From contig NZ_VZDO01000015.1 of NCBI RefSeq assembly GCF_008802405.1, forward strand, positions 1-64,000: a stretch of DNA of 64,000 bases, in the 5' to 3' direction. Made by a program: the position numbers and the translations under genes. Position 1 is the stretch's first letter, and every line of letters begins with the position of its first letter. The notes beneath the pieces were generated by a model. That model searched no databases and was not told where the DNA came from. It saw nothing but the letters and a program-made list of their open reading frames with translations. Below are positions 28,033 to 36,729 of the stretch, in pieces. Source of the stretch: Plantimonas leprariae. GTDB taxonomy: Bacteria > Pseudomonadota > Alphaproteobacteria > Rhizobiales > Rhizobiaceae.

Positions 28033-30231
28033 ATGGCTGCAAGTCCGTTCTTTCCACCACGTAGGAGCGTCTTCCTGTGCTGCGTGCTCGGTCTGGTTCC
28101 GGCCTCGGCGGGCGCGCAGGATGTCATCGATCTCGATACGGTGAACGTCAGGACCGACGGACCGGCGACAGCGGCGGCGGCGGCGGCGAACGGGCGGCAG
28201 GACACCAACGCCGCCGCCCGCTCCGGCGCGACGGAAGGCAACGGCACCGGGCCGGTGAACGGCTACGTCGCGAAGGTCACGACGACCGGCTCGAAGACCT
28301 CGACGCCGATCATCGAGATCCCTCAGACGATCTCGGTGGTGACGCAGGACCAGCTCGAGGACCGCGCCGTGCAGAACCTCGGCGAGGCGCTGAGCTACAC
28401 GCCCGGCATCGTCACCCAGCCGTTCGGCAACGACCCGCGCTTCTTCGCGCCGATCATCCGCGGCTTCAATTCGACCTACAGCATCTACCTCAACAACTTC
28501 CGCTTCAGCCGCGATTTCGGTGCGATCGCCTTCGAGCCCTACGGACAGGAGCGCATCGAGGTCATCAAGGGGCCCGCCTCGGTACTCTATGGGCAAGACG
28601 AGCCGGGCGGCATCGTCAACCTCGTCCAGAAGCGCCCGACGGGCACGCAGTTCGGCGAGGTCGGCGGCGAGATCGGCACGGACGACCGCTACGTCGCGAA
28701 GTTCGACCTTGGCGGCGTCCTCAGCGATGTCGTCTCCTACCGCCTGACCGGCCTCGGCCGTCTCGCGGACGAGCAGCAGGACTTCACCGACGACAAGCGC
28801 TTCTACATCGCTCCGACGCTGACGATCTCGCCCGACGCCGATACGTCGCTGACCATCCTGTCCAGCGTCCAGTACGACGCCGGCACTTCGCCGCTCGGTC
28901 TGCCGCAGCTCGGCACTCTCGACGACAACCCGCTCGGCGAGATTCCGCGCAGCCGCTATGTCGGCGACCCGGACTTCAACGGCAACGACTCGACGCTCGG
29001 CACCGTTGGGTACGAGTTCCGTCACCGCTTCAACGATACGTTCGAATTCCGGCAGAACGTCCAGTACGTTTCGTACGACTCGGACTACAACAACTTCTTC
29101 TTCCTCGGCCTTCTCGCCGACAACCGGACGGCGACGCGCCTCTATAACGTCCAGTCGGAGAAGTACGACGGCCTCGGCATCGACAATCAGTTCGAATCGA
29201 AATTCGAGACCGGGCCGCTTGAGCATACGACGCTGATCGGCCTCGACTATCGCAACAACGAGCAGTGGCGCTCGTCCAACTTCAGCGGCAGCCTGACGAC
29301 GATCGACGTGTTCGATCCGGTCTATGGCGGCTTCGACTACGATCCGGGTCCGGCGAGCGTCACCGATACAAGGCTGCAACAGCTCGGCGTCTACGCGCAG
29401 GACCAGATCAAGCTCGGCGGTCTCGTCACGACGCTGAGCCTCAGGCAGGATTTCGCCGAGAACGAGAACGAGCGGACCAGCGACAGCCGGAATTACGACA
29501 AGCTCACCGGCCGCGTCGGCGCACTCTACCTCTTCGATAGCGGCATCGCGCCTTATGTCAGCTACTCCACCTCGTTCAACCCGACCGCCGGCGCGAACGA
29601 TTCGCAGGAACTCCTGAAGCCGACCGAGGGCGAGCAGGTCGAAGGCGGCGTGAAGTATCAGCCGCCGGGCTCGAACGCCCTCGTCACGGCCAGCGTCTTC
29701 GAGGTGACGAAGACCAACATCGTCAATACCGAATTCACCGCTGCCGGCCCGGTGATCACCCAGGTGGGCGAGGCTCGCTCGCGCGGGTTCGAACTCGAGG
29801 CCAATGCCAGCCTGGTGGAAGGCTTGGATCTGGTCGCGGCCTACACCTATACCGACACCGAGGTCCGGGACAGCATCCGGCCGGAACTGATCGGACGGAA
29901 CCTGATCAACGTGCCGAACAACGCCGCTTCGCTCTGGTTGAACTACACGGTGCAGCCGAACGCGCTGGGGCCGAACCTCGCGTGGCTGGAGGGCGTCTCG
30001 CTCGGCGGCGGCGTGCGCTACCTCGGCGATCGCTATGCTAACGACATCAACACGATCGAGCTCTCGGACACGACGGTCTTCGACGCCGCGCTTCGCTACG
30101 AGAAGAACAACTTCAAGGCGGCGCTGAACGTCAGCAACCTGACCGACAAGCGTTACGTTTCGAGCTGCAGCTTCGGCTGCTTCTTCGGCGACGGCCGCAA
30201 GGTGATCGGGAGCCTTTCCTACAAGTGGTGA
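28033..30231 (+). CDS. TonB-dependent siderophore receptor (FhuA/FoxA/FhuE-like)
   Basis: The 732-residue outer-membrane protein has a signal peptide (about 1-28, SVFLCCVLGLVPASAGAQ), a TonB-box region near DVIDLDTVNV and a low-complexity linker (A/N/G-rich, 40-75). A plug domain follows (IIEIPQTISVVTQDQLEDRAVQNLGEALSYTPGI and GFNSTYSIYLNN, to VIKGPASVLYGQDEPGGIVNLVQKRPT). The 22-strand barrel ends in the aromatic SYKW. IPQTISVVT and GPASVLYGQ are signatures of the siderophore receptor subfamily. GAGGGGCG precedes the start. It heads the FhuC-D-B uptake operon, whose first gene overlaps its stop, and a candidate iron box lies upstream. A ferric hydroxamate is the likely ligand. Confidence 0.9.
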   Translation: MAASPFFPPRRSVFLCCVLGLVPASAGAQDVIDLDTVNVRTDGPATAAAAAANGRQDTNAAARSGATEGNGTGPVNGYVAKVTTTGSKTSTPIIEIPQTISVVTQDQLEDRAVQNLGEALSYTPGIVTQPFGNDPRFFAPIIRGFNSTYSIYLNNFRFSRDFGAIAFEPYGQERIEVIKGPASVLYGQDEPGGIVNLVQKRPTGTQFGEVGGEIGTDDRYVAKFDLGGVLSDVVSYRLTGLGRLADEQQDFTDDKRFYIAPTLTISPDADTSLTILSSVQYDAGTSPLGLPQLGTLDDNPLGEIPRSRYVGDPDFNGNDSTLGTVGYEFRHRFNDTFEFRQNVQYVSYDSDYNNFFFLGLLADNRTATRLYNVQSEKYDGLGIDNQFESKFETGPLEHTTLIGLDYRNNEQWRSSNFSGSLTTIDVFDPVYGGFDYDPGPASVTDTRLQQLGVYAQDQIKLGGLVTTLSLRQDFAENENERTSDSRNYDKLTGRVGALYLFDSGIAPYVSYSTSFNPTAGANDSQELLKPTEGEQVEGGVKYQPPGSNALVTASVFEVTKTNIVNTEFTAAGPVITQVGEARSRGFELEANASLVEGLDLVAAYTYTDTEVRDSIRPELIGRNLINVPNNAASLWLNYTVQPNALGPNLAWLEGVSLGGGVRYLGDRYANDINTIELSDTTVFDAALRYEKNNFKAALNVSNLTDKRYVSSCSFGCFFGDGRKVIGSLSYKW

Positions 30232-31034
30232 GCAGCATCCCGGCGGGGACGGGCGACGGCCTGCCCCTGTTCGAGCTTCGCGGCGTCTCGTTCCAGGCGG
30301 CGGGGCGTACCATCCTCCATCCGGTGGACCTGACGCTGGAAACCGGGCGCATCACCGGGTTGATCGGTCCGAACGGCTCCGGCAAGTCGACGCTGGTGAA
30401 GCTCCTGGCGCGGCAGGCGGTGCCGGCTGCGGGAACCATCCGCTTCGGCGGCCGCGATATCGGGGAGGGCTCGGCGCGCGACTTCGTCCGCCGGCTCGCC
30501 TACCTGCCGCAGTTCCTGCCCGCCGCCGACGGGATGACGGTCGAGGAGTTCGTCCGGCTGGGGCGCTTCCCGTGGCACGGCACCTTCGGCCGGTTCTCGG
30601 ACGAGGATCGCGCCAAGGTCGCGGCGGCGATGGATGCCTGCGCCGTGACCGGGTTCCGCGAGCGGCTGGTCGACACCCTGTCCGGCGGCGAGCGCCAGCG
30701 CGTCGCGCTCGCCACGATGCTGGCGCAGGACGCGTGCTGCCTCGTCCTCGACGAGCCGACTTCGGCGCTCGACATCGCCCATCAGGCCGAGATGCTGGCC
30801 ATGCTCGGAACGATCGCGCGGGAGCGTGCCTTGAGCGTCGTCATCGTGCTCCACGACATCAACATGGCCGCACGCCTGTGCGACCGTCTGGTCGCGCTCG
30901 GGGGAGGGCGCGTCGTCGCCGACGCCGAACCGGCAGGGATCATGCGGCCGGACGTCCTCATGAAGATCTACGGCATCGGCATGCGCATCTTCACGCCGCC
31001 GGAAGGCGGCGCGCCGATCGGGTACGTGACTTGA
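30225..31034 (+). CDS. fhuC: ferric hydroxamate ABC transporter ATP-binding protein (FhuC-like)
   Basis: The 269-residue ATPase has Walker A GPNGSGKST (48-56), LSGGERQRV, Walker [13 protein letters not shown] and H-loop VIVLHDIN, all typical of the FecE/FhuC/BtuD iron-chelate subfamily. The start is GTG 30225 or the adjacent GTG 30228; either overlaps the receptor stop, so translation is coupled. It would drive import through the FhuB permease encoded two genes downstream. The tail DVLMKIYGIGMRIFTPPEGGAPI is usual for FhuC-like subunits. Confidence 0.9.
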   Translation: MVSSIPAGTGDGLPLFELRGVSFQAAGRTILHPVDLTLETGRITGLIGPNGSGKSTLVKLLARQAVPAAGTIRFGGRDIGEGSARDFVRRLAYLPQFLPAADGMTVEEFVRLGRFPWHGTFGRFSDEDRAKVAAAMDACAVTGFRERLVDTLSGGERQRVALATMLAQDACCLVLDEPTSALDIAHQAEMLAMLGTIARERALSVVIVLHDINMAARLCDRLVALGGGRVVADAEPAGIMRPDVLMKIYGIGMRIFTPPEGGAPIGYVT

Positions 31035-31915
31035 GCGGAGGCCGCGGCATCACGCGACGCGGCTTCGTCGCGGGCGCGGCCGCCGCGTTGGCGGCTCCCG
31101 ACCCTTCCGCGGCCGCAGCGACGGTTTCCCGTGCGGCGGTCGTCGACTGGGCGCTCGTCGAAACCAGCCTCGCGCTCGAGGTCGCGCCGCTGGCGGCGGT
31201 GGAACTCGTGCTCTACCGCCGTCTTGTCGTCGAGCCGGCCGTGCCGGCGGGCGTGATCGACCTCGGCCTGCGCGGCTCCATCGATTTCGAACTCCTGGCG
31301 TCGACGCGGCCGGACCGCATCTACCGCTCCAACTTCAGCGCCTGGGCCGCAGCCCAGCTCGAACGGATCGCGCCGGTCCGCGACCTCACCATCTTCCGGC
31401 GCGGCGAGAAGCCGTTCGCCCGGGCGGAGGAAGCGATGCGCGCGATGGCGGCCGATTACGGCGTGCCGGCCCGCGCCGAGGCCTACATCGCCGCGACCGC
31501 CACGGAACTGCTGCGCCTGTCCCGCGCGCTCGAGCGCTGGACGGATCGGCCGGTGCTGATCGCCAATCTCGGCGACGCCCGCCATTTCCGGACCTTCGGC
31601 GAAGACTCGATGTTCGGCGAGGTGGCAGCGCGGCTCGGATTCCGCAACGCCTGGGGGCCGCGCACCAGCTACAGTGCGACGGCACCGGTCGGCATCGAAG
31701 CCCTGGCGGGTATGCCCGAAGCGATCGTCGTGCTCGTCGGGCCGATCCCGCCGGAAGCGCGGCAGGCCTTGCCGGCGAGCGCGCTCTGGCAGGCCATGCC
31801 GCAGGTCGCCGCCGGCCGCGTGCTCACCATCGATCCGGTGAATGCCTTCGGCGGATTGCCGGCCGGCCGCCGCTTCGCCCGGCTCTTCGCCGAAGCGCTG
31901 GAACGCCGCGCTTGA
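31031..31915 (+). CDS. fhuD: ferric siderophore periplasmic binding protein (FhuD-like), Tat-type signal
   Basis: The protein has about 294 residues. TTG 31031 overlaps the FhuC stop (TTGA) and gives a short N-terminus with a twin-arginine motif (GITRRGFVAGAAAALAAP). This matches the family, in which FhuD proteins are often Tat-exported or lipoprotein-anchored. The mature part has the PBP class III layout: VVDWALVETSLAL, DLGLRGSIDFELLASTRPDRIY, VLIANLGDARHFRTFGEDSMFGEVAARLGFRNAW and VLTIDPVNAFGGLPAGRRFARL. The frame stays open far upstream inside fhuC, but that part is out of context. It captures the ferri-hydroxamate and delivers it to the fused permease. Confidence 0.87.
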   Translation: MSGGRGITRRGFVAGAAAALAAPDPSAAAATVSRAAVVDWALVETSLALEVAPLAAVELVLYRRLVVEPAVPAGVIDLGLRGSIDFELLASTRPDRIYRSNFSAWAAAQLERIAPVRDLTIFRRGEKPFARAEEAMRAMAADYGVPARAEAYIAATATELLRLSRALERWTDRPVLIANLGDARHFRTFGEDSMFGEVAARLGFRNAWGPRTSYSATAPVGIEALAGMPEAIVVLVGPIPPEARQALPASALWQAMPQVAAGRVLTIDPVNAFGGLPAGRRFARLFAEALERRA

Positions 31916-33873
31916 TCGCATCGCATCCCCGACGTCCCCCGGTTCTGGCCTTCGGGGCCGCAGCGCTGCTCGCCGTCGCCCTGTTCGGGTTCCAGGTCGG
32001 GTCGCATTGGCCGGCGGAAGGCGACACGCTCGCCCGCATCGTCCTTCTCGACAGCGTCCTGCCGCGGGGCGCGGTCGCGCTTCTTGCCGGGGCTGCGCTC
32101 GGCCTCGCGGGCGCGCTGCTGCAGCGGGTGCTGCGCAATCCCATCGCCGATTCATCGACGCTCGGCGTGGCGGCGGGGGCGCAGCTCGCCATGGTGCTGG
32201 CGACGGTCTACGCGCCAGTGCTGATGGAGCGGGCGCGCGAGCCGACCGCCTTCGCCGGAGGTGCCGCCGCGCTTCTCCTCATTCTCGCGCTGTCGCGTCG
32301 GCGCGACTTCGAGCCGGTGACGGTGGCGCTCTGTGGCATGCTCGTGTCGCTCGTCGCCGCCTCGCTGTCGGCGACGGTGATCCTCGCGAACGGCGACTAC
32401 ATGATGTCGCTGTTCATCTGGGGCGGTGGTTCGCTGGAACAGCTCGGCTGGGACGTCTCCTTCACGCTCGGCCTTCGCCTTCTCGCCGGCGGCCTCGTCG
32501 CCGCCGCGCTCATCCGCCCGTTGACGCTGCTCGGCTTCGAGGACGAGCGGGCGCGCTCGCTCGGGCTCGGCGTCGCCGGCATGCGGCTGCTGCTCCTCGG
32601 TCTCGCCGTGGTCCTGTCGACCAGCGTCGTCGCTTATGTCGGGGTCATCGGCTTCGTTGGGCTCGCGGCTCCGAACCTCGCGCGTCTTGCCGGCGCGCGG
32701 ACTCCTAAGGCGGTGCTCCTCGCCGCGCCGCTCGTCGGCGCGCTGCTGCTGCTCCTCACCGACGGCGCGGTGCAGGCGCTGTCCTTCGGCGGCACGGAAA
32801 TTCTGCCGACCGGCGCGGCGACGGCGCTGATTGGCGGCCCGATCCTCTTGTGGATGCTGCCCCGGCTCCACGCGGTTTCGCGCGCGCCGACCGCGCCCGC
32901 CGCTTCGCCTCGCCGGCAACGCGCTCCGCGGCTGGTGCTGGCCGGGCTCGCTCTCGCGTTGCTGCTCGTCTCCACGTTGGCGCTGCTGTTCGGGCCCGGC
33001 CCGGACGCTTGGCAGCTCGCCACCGGTGCCGCGTTCGATCTCGTCGCCCCGTGGCGCTGGCCGCGCATCCTCGCCGCCGCCTCGGCCGGGGTTATGCTGT
33101 CCGCCGCGGGCTTCGCGCTGCAGCGGGTCAGCGGCAACCCGCTGGCGAGTCCGGAAGTGCTCGGCGTCTCGTCCGGCTCCGGCCTCGGCCTCGCCGCGGT
33201 GCTGCTGCTTCTCCCTGATGCGGGCATCGAAGCCCGCACGCTCGGCGCGGCGGCCGGGGCTGGGGTGGCGCTCGCCGTGGTGCTCGGGCTTGCCGCGCGG
33301 CGCAACTTCGGTCCCGAGCGCCTGCTGCTCGGCGGCATCGCCATCGGCTCGCTGAGCGGCGCCGCCGTCACCACGGTGATCGCACGGGGCGGGCCCGAAG
33401 GCGCCGAACTCCTGAATTGGCTGAGCGGCTCGACGCAGCGCCTCGGCCCGGCGGATGCGCTCACGGCGGCGGCGCTCGCCGTCCTCCTCGCGGCGCCCCT
33501 GCCGTTCCTGTCGCGCTGGCTGGCCCTCCTGCCGCTCGGACCCCCCTTCGCGGGCGGGCTCGGCCTGTCGCCGCGCCTCGCCGGCGGCACGCTGGCACTG
33601 CTCGCGGCGCTTCTGTCCGCCGTCGCCTCGCTGACGGTCGGCCCCCTGTCCTTCGTCGGGCTGATGGCGCCGCACATGGCGCGGCTCGCCGGCTTCGCGC
33701 GGCCCGCCGGGCAGTTCGCCGCCAGCGTCCTGATCGGGGCGCTCCTGATGGTCTTCGCCGACTGGATGGCGCGGACGCTGACCGCGCCCTACCAACTGCC
33801 GCTCGGGCTTTTCGCCTCGCTCGTCGGCGGTCCCTACATGGTCTGGCTGCTCGGCCGCGCGCCGCGCCGCTAG
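31912..33873 (+). CDS. fhuB: ferric hydroxamate ABC transporter permease, fused two-domain FhuB
   Basis: At 653 residues it holds two BtuC/FecCD-type domains of about 10 helices each, the classical double-length FhuB form. The first half has LLQRVLRNPIADSSTLGVAAGAQL and GVIGFVGLAAPNLARL. The second has LQRVSGNPLASPEVLGVSSGSGLGL and VGPLSFVGLMAPHMARLAGF. These are the same two conserved blocks in each half. The first G-P-rich block lines the pathway and the APN/APH block forms the ATPase contact. TTG 31912 overlaps the binding-protein stop (TTGA). It ends the uptake operon; the following GH5-like gene converges on it. Confidence 0.92.
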   Translation: MIASHPRRPPVLAFGAAALLAVALFGFQVGSHWPAEGDTLARIVLLDSVLPRGAVALLAGAALGLAGALLQRVLRNPIADSSTLGVAAGAQLAMVLATVYAPVLMERAREPTAFAGGAAALLLILALSRRRDFEPVTVALCGMLVSLVAASLSATVILANGDYMMSLFIWGGGSLEQLGWDVSFTLGLRLLAGGLVAAALIRPLTLLGFEDERARSLGLGVAGMRLLLLGLAVVLSTSVVAYVGVIGFVGLAAPNLARLAGARTPKAVLLAAPLVGALLLLLTDGAVQALSFGGTEILPTGAATALIGGPILLWMLPRLHAVSRAPTAPAASPRRQRAPRLVLAGLALALLLVSTLALLFGPGPDAWQLATGAAFDLVAPWRWPRILAAASAGVMLSAAGFALQRVSGNPLASPEVLGVSSGSGLGLAAVLLLLPDAGIEARTLGAAAGAGVALAVVLGLAARRNFGPERLLLGGIAIGSLSGAAVTTVIARGGPEGAELLNWLSGSTQRLGPADALTAAALAVLLAAPLPFLSRWLALLPLGPPFAGGLGLSPRLAGGTLALLAALLSAVASLTVGPLSFVGLMAPHMARLAGFARPAGQFAASVLIGALLMVFADWMARTLTAPYQLPLGLFASLVGGPYMVWLLGRAPRR

Positions 33874-33880
33874 CGGCCGC

Positions 33881-35017
33881 TCATCGAGCTGCTTCGTCGC
33901 GCATCCGGCGGAAGAGGGCCGCCTCCGCTTGCGCGTAGGGCGTGCCGTCGGTTTGGAGGAGGTCGTGGAACCAGACCGGCGGCTCCTCCCGGTCGTAGGG
34001 GCGCTTCCAGCTATTCCAGGGAAACCTCGTCTGCGTCGCCCCGTCGACGAGGCCCCAGTTGATCATGCCGACCCGCTCGCGTTGCCCAATCGGCAGGATC
34101 GCCTCCGGCGTCGAGCCCTCCGTGCGCGCCATCCACTCGGTGCAGAGAATCGGCCGCCCGTAGGGCCGCAGCTCCGCGATCCGCTTCTCGAAGGAGGCCG
34201 GCTTCTCGTAGTTGTGGAAGCTGACGATGTCGGATTCGGCGAGCTGCGTCCGCTGCATCGGCGTCAGCGCGGGCGAGTCCGGATGCCAGTCCGGTCCCTG
34301 CCAAAGCGCGCTCGTCAGCGGCTGGATCGGCTTCTGCCCGCGCGCCCAGGCAAAGGCCTTCGGTAGCAGCGCCTCGATCCGCGCCGCTTCGCCGGGCAAC
34401 TGCTTGTCGTTGTAGGAGCCGCCGCCCGGATTGTCCGGCTCGTTCCAGACGTCCCAGGCGAGGACGCGGCGATCGTTCGCGAAGGCGCCGACGATGCCCT
34501 CGACATAGGCCCGGAGATGCGCTTCGCGCGCGGGATTCACAAGATCCTGGCGGCCGGGGCTCTGTACCCAGCCGGAATTGTGGACGCCGGGCACCGGCTT
34601 GCGCTGGTACCCAAGCACCGGATCGGGATCCCAGCAACTGTCGAAGAGGACGAGGATCGGCCGGATGCCGTGGCGCTCGGCGATGCCGAGAAACCGGTCG
34701 ACCCGCCCGGTGAAGCCGGCCGCGTCCTGTTCCCACAGGAGGTCGTGCAGATAGACGCGCACCGTGTTCATGCCGAACTTGTCGTGCGCCCAGCCGAGTT
34801 CTCGGTCGATCAGGTCCGGATCGAACGTGTCGGCCTGGAACATCGCGAGCTGATTGATCGCATTCGAGGCGATGTAGTTCGCGCCGCTCGTCCAAGGCTG
34901 CGCGTCGTACCATTCGGCCGCCTTCGCCGCGCTCCAGCGCTGCGCTGCGGGTGCCACCGCTCCCGTCGCTGCAAGGGCGAGGACAGCGAGAAAGGGGAGG
35001 GCCAGACGGTGCAACAT
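33881..35017 (-). CDS. secreted GH5-like glycoside hydrolase (cellulase/mannanase clan A)
   Basis: The 378-residue protein has a Sec signal peptide (MLHRLALPFLAVLALAATGA, about 1-24). Clan GH-A features are MNTVRVYLHD (83-92), the acid/base glutamate in AWDVWNEPDN (E193), and the nucleophile in RPILCTEWMAR (E294). A histidine before the second strand is in SFHNYEKP. The start ATG 35017 sits directly before the signal peptide; upstream in-frame codons are not needed. GH5 enzymes cleave beta-linked polysaccharides such as glucan, mannan or xylan. It is divergent from the arabinofuranosidase operon and may help release plant-wall oligosaccharides. The exact GH5 subfamily, and even GH5 versus a neighbouring clan-A family, is unsure. 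Confidence 0.75.
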   Translation of the reverse strand: MLHRLALPFLAVLALAATGAVAPAAQRWSAAKAAEWYDAQPWTSGANYIASNAINQLAMFQADTFDPDLIDRELGWAHDKFGMNTVRVYLHDLLWEQDAAGFTGRVDRFLGIAERHGIRPILVLFDSCWDPDPVLGYQRKPVPGVHNSGWVQSPGRQDLVNPAREAHLRAYVEGIVGAFANDRRVLAWDVWNEPDNPGGGSYNDKQLPGEAARIEALLPKAFAWARGQKPIQPLTSALWQGPDWHPDSPALTPMQRTQLAESDIVSFHNYEKPASFEKRIAELRPYGRPILCTEWMARTEGSTPEAILPIGQRERVGMINWGLVDGATQTRFPWNSWKRPYDREEPPVWFHDLLQTDGTPYAQAEAALFRRMRDEAAR

Positions 35018-35132
35018 GACGCCTTTCGGATGCGCGACGAGGCCAAGGGGTAGCGCCCGTCGCCGGCTCGGCAAGGGGCGAGAGCCGGCACTTGCCTCAT
35101 GTTGCGGCGCGATATGCAATTGTTGCGCGAGA

Positions 35133-35145
35133 CGCGAATTTCGCG
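35133..35145. promoter_or_regulatory. 13-bp palindrome in the divergent GH5/GH51 promoter region
   Basis: CGCGAA-T-TTCGCG is a perfect palindrome between the divergent GH5-like and GH51 genes. It directly abuts a TTGACG (35146-35151) that could be a -35 element for GH51, with TATTAC (35171-35176) as a weak -10. It is a candidate operator for the GntR protein encoded at 40965 or a global regulator. Confidence 0.4.
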
Positions 35146-35208
35146 TTGACGGCATCCGCCATAGCCGGTCTATTACTCTGACAAATACGGGATCGGGAGG
35201 CCTCGTTC

Positions 35209-36729
35209 GTGCGCATATCAGTGACCGTCCACCGCGACCTCGCGGTGAGCCGGATCGACGACCGTCTGTATTCCGCCTTCATCGAGCATATGGGCCGGGC
35301 CATCTACTCCGGCATCTACGAGCCCGGCCACCCCCAAGCCGACGCGAACGGCTTCCGGCAGGACGTCATGCGCTTCGTGCGCGAGCTGAAGATCCCGGCG
35401 ATCCGCTATCCCGGCGGCAATTTCGTTTCCGCCTACAATTGGGAGGACGGCATCGGGCCGAAGGAGAGCCGCCCGGTGCGCCTCGACCTCGCCTGGCGCT
35501 CGAAGGAAACCAATCAGGTCGGCATCAACGAGTTCGCGATCTGGGCGAAGGACGCAGGCATCGACATGATGCTCGCCGTCAATCTCGGTACGCGGGGCCT
35601 CGCCGACGCGCGCAACTTCGTCGAATACGTCAACCATCCGGGCGGCACCTACTGGTCGGACCTCCGGCGCGAGCACGGCGTTTCCGAGCCCTACGATGTC
35701 GGCATGTGGTGCCTCGGCAACGAGATGGACGGGCCTTGGCAGACGGGCCACAAGGAGGCGAAGGAATACGGCCGCCTCGCCGACGAGACGGCGAAGGCGC
35801 TGCGCATCCTGGCGCCGAAGGCCGACCTCATCGTCTGCGGCTCCTCCAACGACCAGATGCCGACCTATCCCGCCTGGGAGCGGGAGGTGCTGGAGGAGTG
35901 CTACGACAACGTCGACTACATCTCGCTGCATAAGTATTTCGGCAATTCGAGCCGCGACACGCTGAACTATTTCGCTAAGGTCGAGGAGACCGGGCGCTAC
36001 ATCCAGGCCATCGCCGGCACGATCGACTACGTGAAGGCGAAGAAGCGCTCGAAGAAGGACGTCTATATCTGCTTCGACGAATGGAACGTCTGGTACCACA
36101 ACCGCGAGGAGGACTCGAAGCGCTGGCGGACCTGGGACTGGCCGGAAGCACCGCACCTTCTGGAAGAGGACTACAACTTCGAGGACGCGCTCTTCGTCGC
36201 CTGCCTCCTGAACGAGTTCATCAGGCGTTCCGACCGGGTGCGCATCGCCTGCATCGCCCAGCTCGTCAACGTCATCGCGCCGATCCGGGCGGAACGGGGC
36301 GGACCGGCCTGGCGGCAGACGATCTACTGGCCCTACCAGCTCGCCTCGCTCCACGGGCGCGGCCAGGCGCTCCGGGTCGGCGTCGACGGGCCGACTTATG
36401 ACAGCCTCGTCGCCGACGACGTGTCCTATCTCGACGTCTCGGCCGTGCACGACGACAAGGAGGATGTCGTCACGCTCTTCGTGGTCAATCGCCACCTGAC
36501 GGAGAGCGCCGAGCTCGACATCCATCTCGGCGGCTTCGGCGACGTCAGGCTGGTCGACCATCGGGTCATGGCCGGCCACGATCTGCGCGCCACCAACGGC
36601 CCGGACAAACCGGACGCGATCACGCCGCAACCGGGCTCGGGCGTCGGCGTCGAGGACGGGCGCGTGCGCGGCTCGCTCGCCGCTCTGTCCTACCACGTCG
36701 TCCGCGTCGCGGTGGCCTCCGCTCGATGA
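35209..36729 (+). CDS. alpha-L-arabinofuranosidase, GH51
   Basis: The 506-residue cytoplasmic enzyme has no signal peptide. GH51 features are FIEHMGRAIYSGIYEPGHP (25-43), RYPGGNFVSAYNWEDGIGP (66-84), the acid/base glutamate in CLGNEMDGPWQTGH (E172), HKYFGN, and the nucleophile in CFDEWNVWYH (E291). The C-terminal beta domain ends with SYHVVRVAV-type strands. It removes terminal L-arabinofuranosyl units from arabino-oligosaccharides imported by the next genes. GTG 35209 is preceded by GGGAGG at 8 bases. Its end overlaps the ATG of the ATPase gene. Adjacent importer and GntR genes make a coherent arabinoside operon. Confidence 0.93.
   Translation: MRISVTVHRDLAVSRIDDRLYSAFIEHMGRAIYSGIYEPGHPQADANGFRQDVMRFVRELKIPAIRYPGGNFVSAYNWEDGIGPKESRPVRLDLAWRSKETNQVGINEFAIWAKDAGIDMMLAVNLGTRGLADARNFVEYVNHPGGTYWSDLRREHGVSEPYDVGMWCLGNEMDGPWQTGHKEAKEYGRLADETAKALRILAPKADLIVCGSSNDQMPTYPAWEREVLEECYDNVDYISLHKYFGNSSRDTLNYFAKVEETGRYIQAIAGTIDYVKAKKRSKKDVYICFDEWNVWYHNREEDSKRWRTWDWPEAPHLLEEDYNFEDALFVACLLNEFIRRSDRVRIACIAQLVNVIAPIRAERGGPAWRQTIYWPYQLASLHGRGQALRVGVDGPTYDSLVADDVSYLDVSAVHDDKEDVVTLFVVNRHLTESAELDIHLGGFGDVRLVDHRVMAGHDLRATNGPDKPDAITPQPGSGVGVEDGRVRGSLAALSYHVVRVAVASAR

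Noticed and set aside
32152-33795. 547-residue minus-strand open frame
   Set aside because: It is antisense to the fused FhuB permease gene. R/E/Q-rich mirror of a hydrophobic protein.
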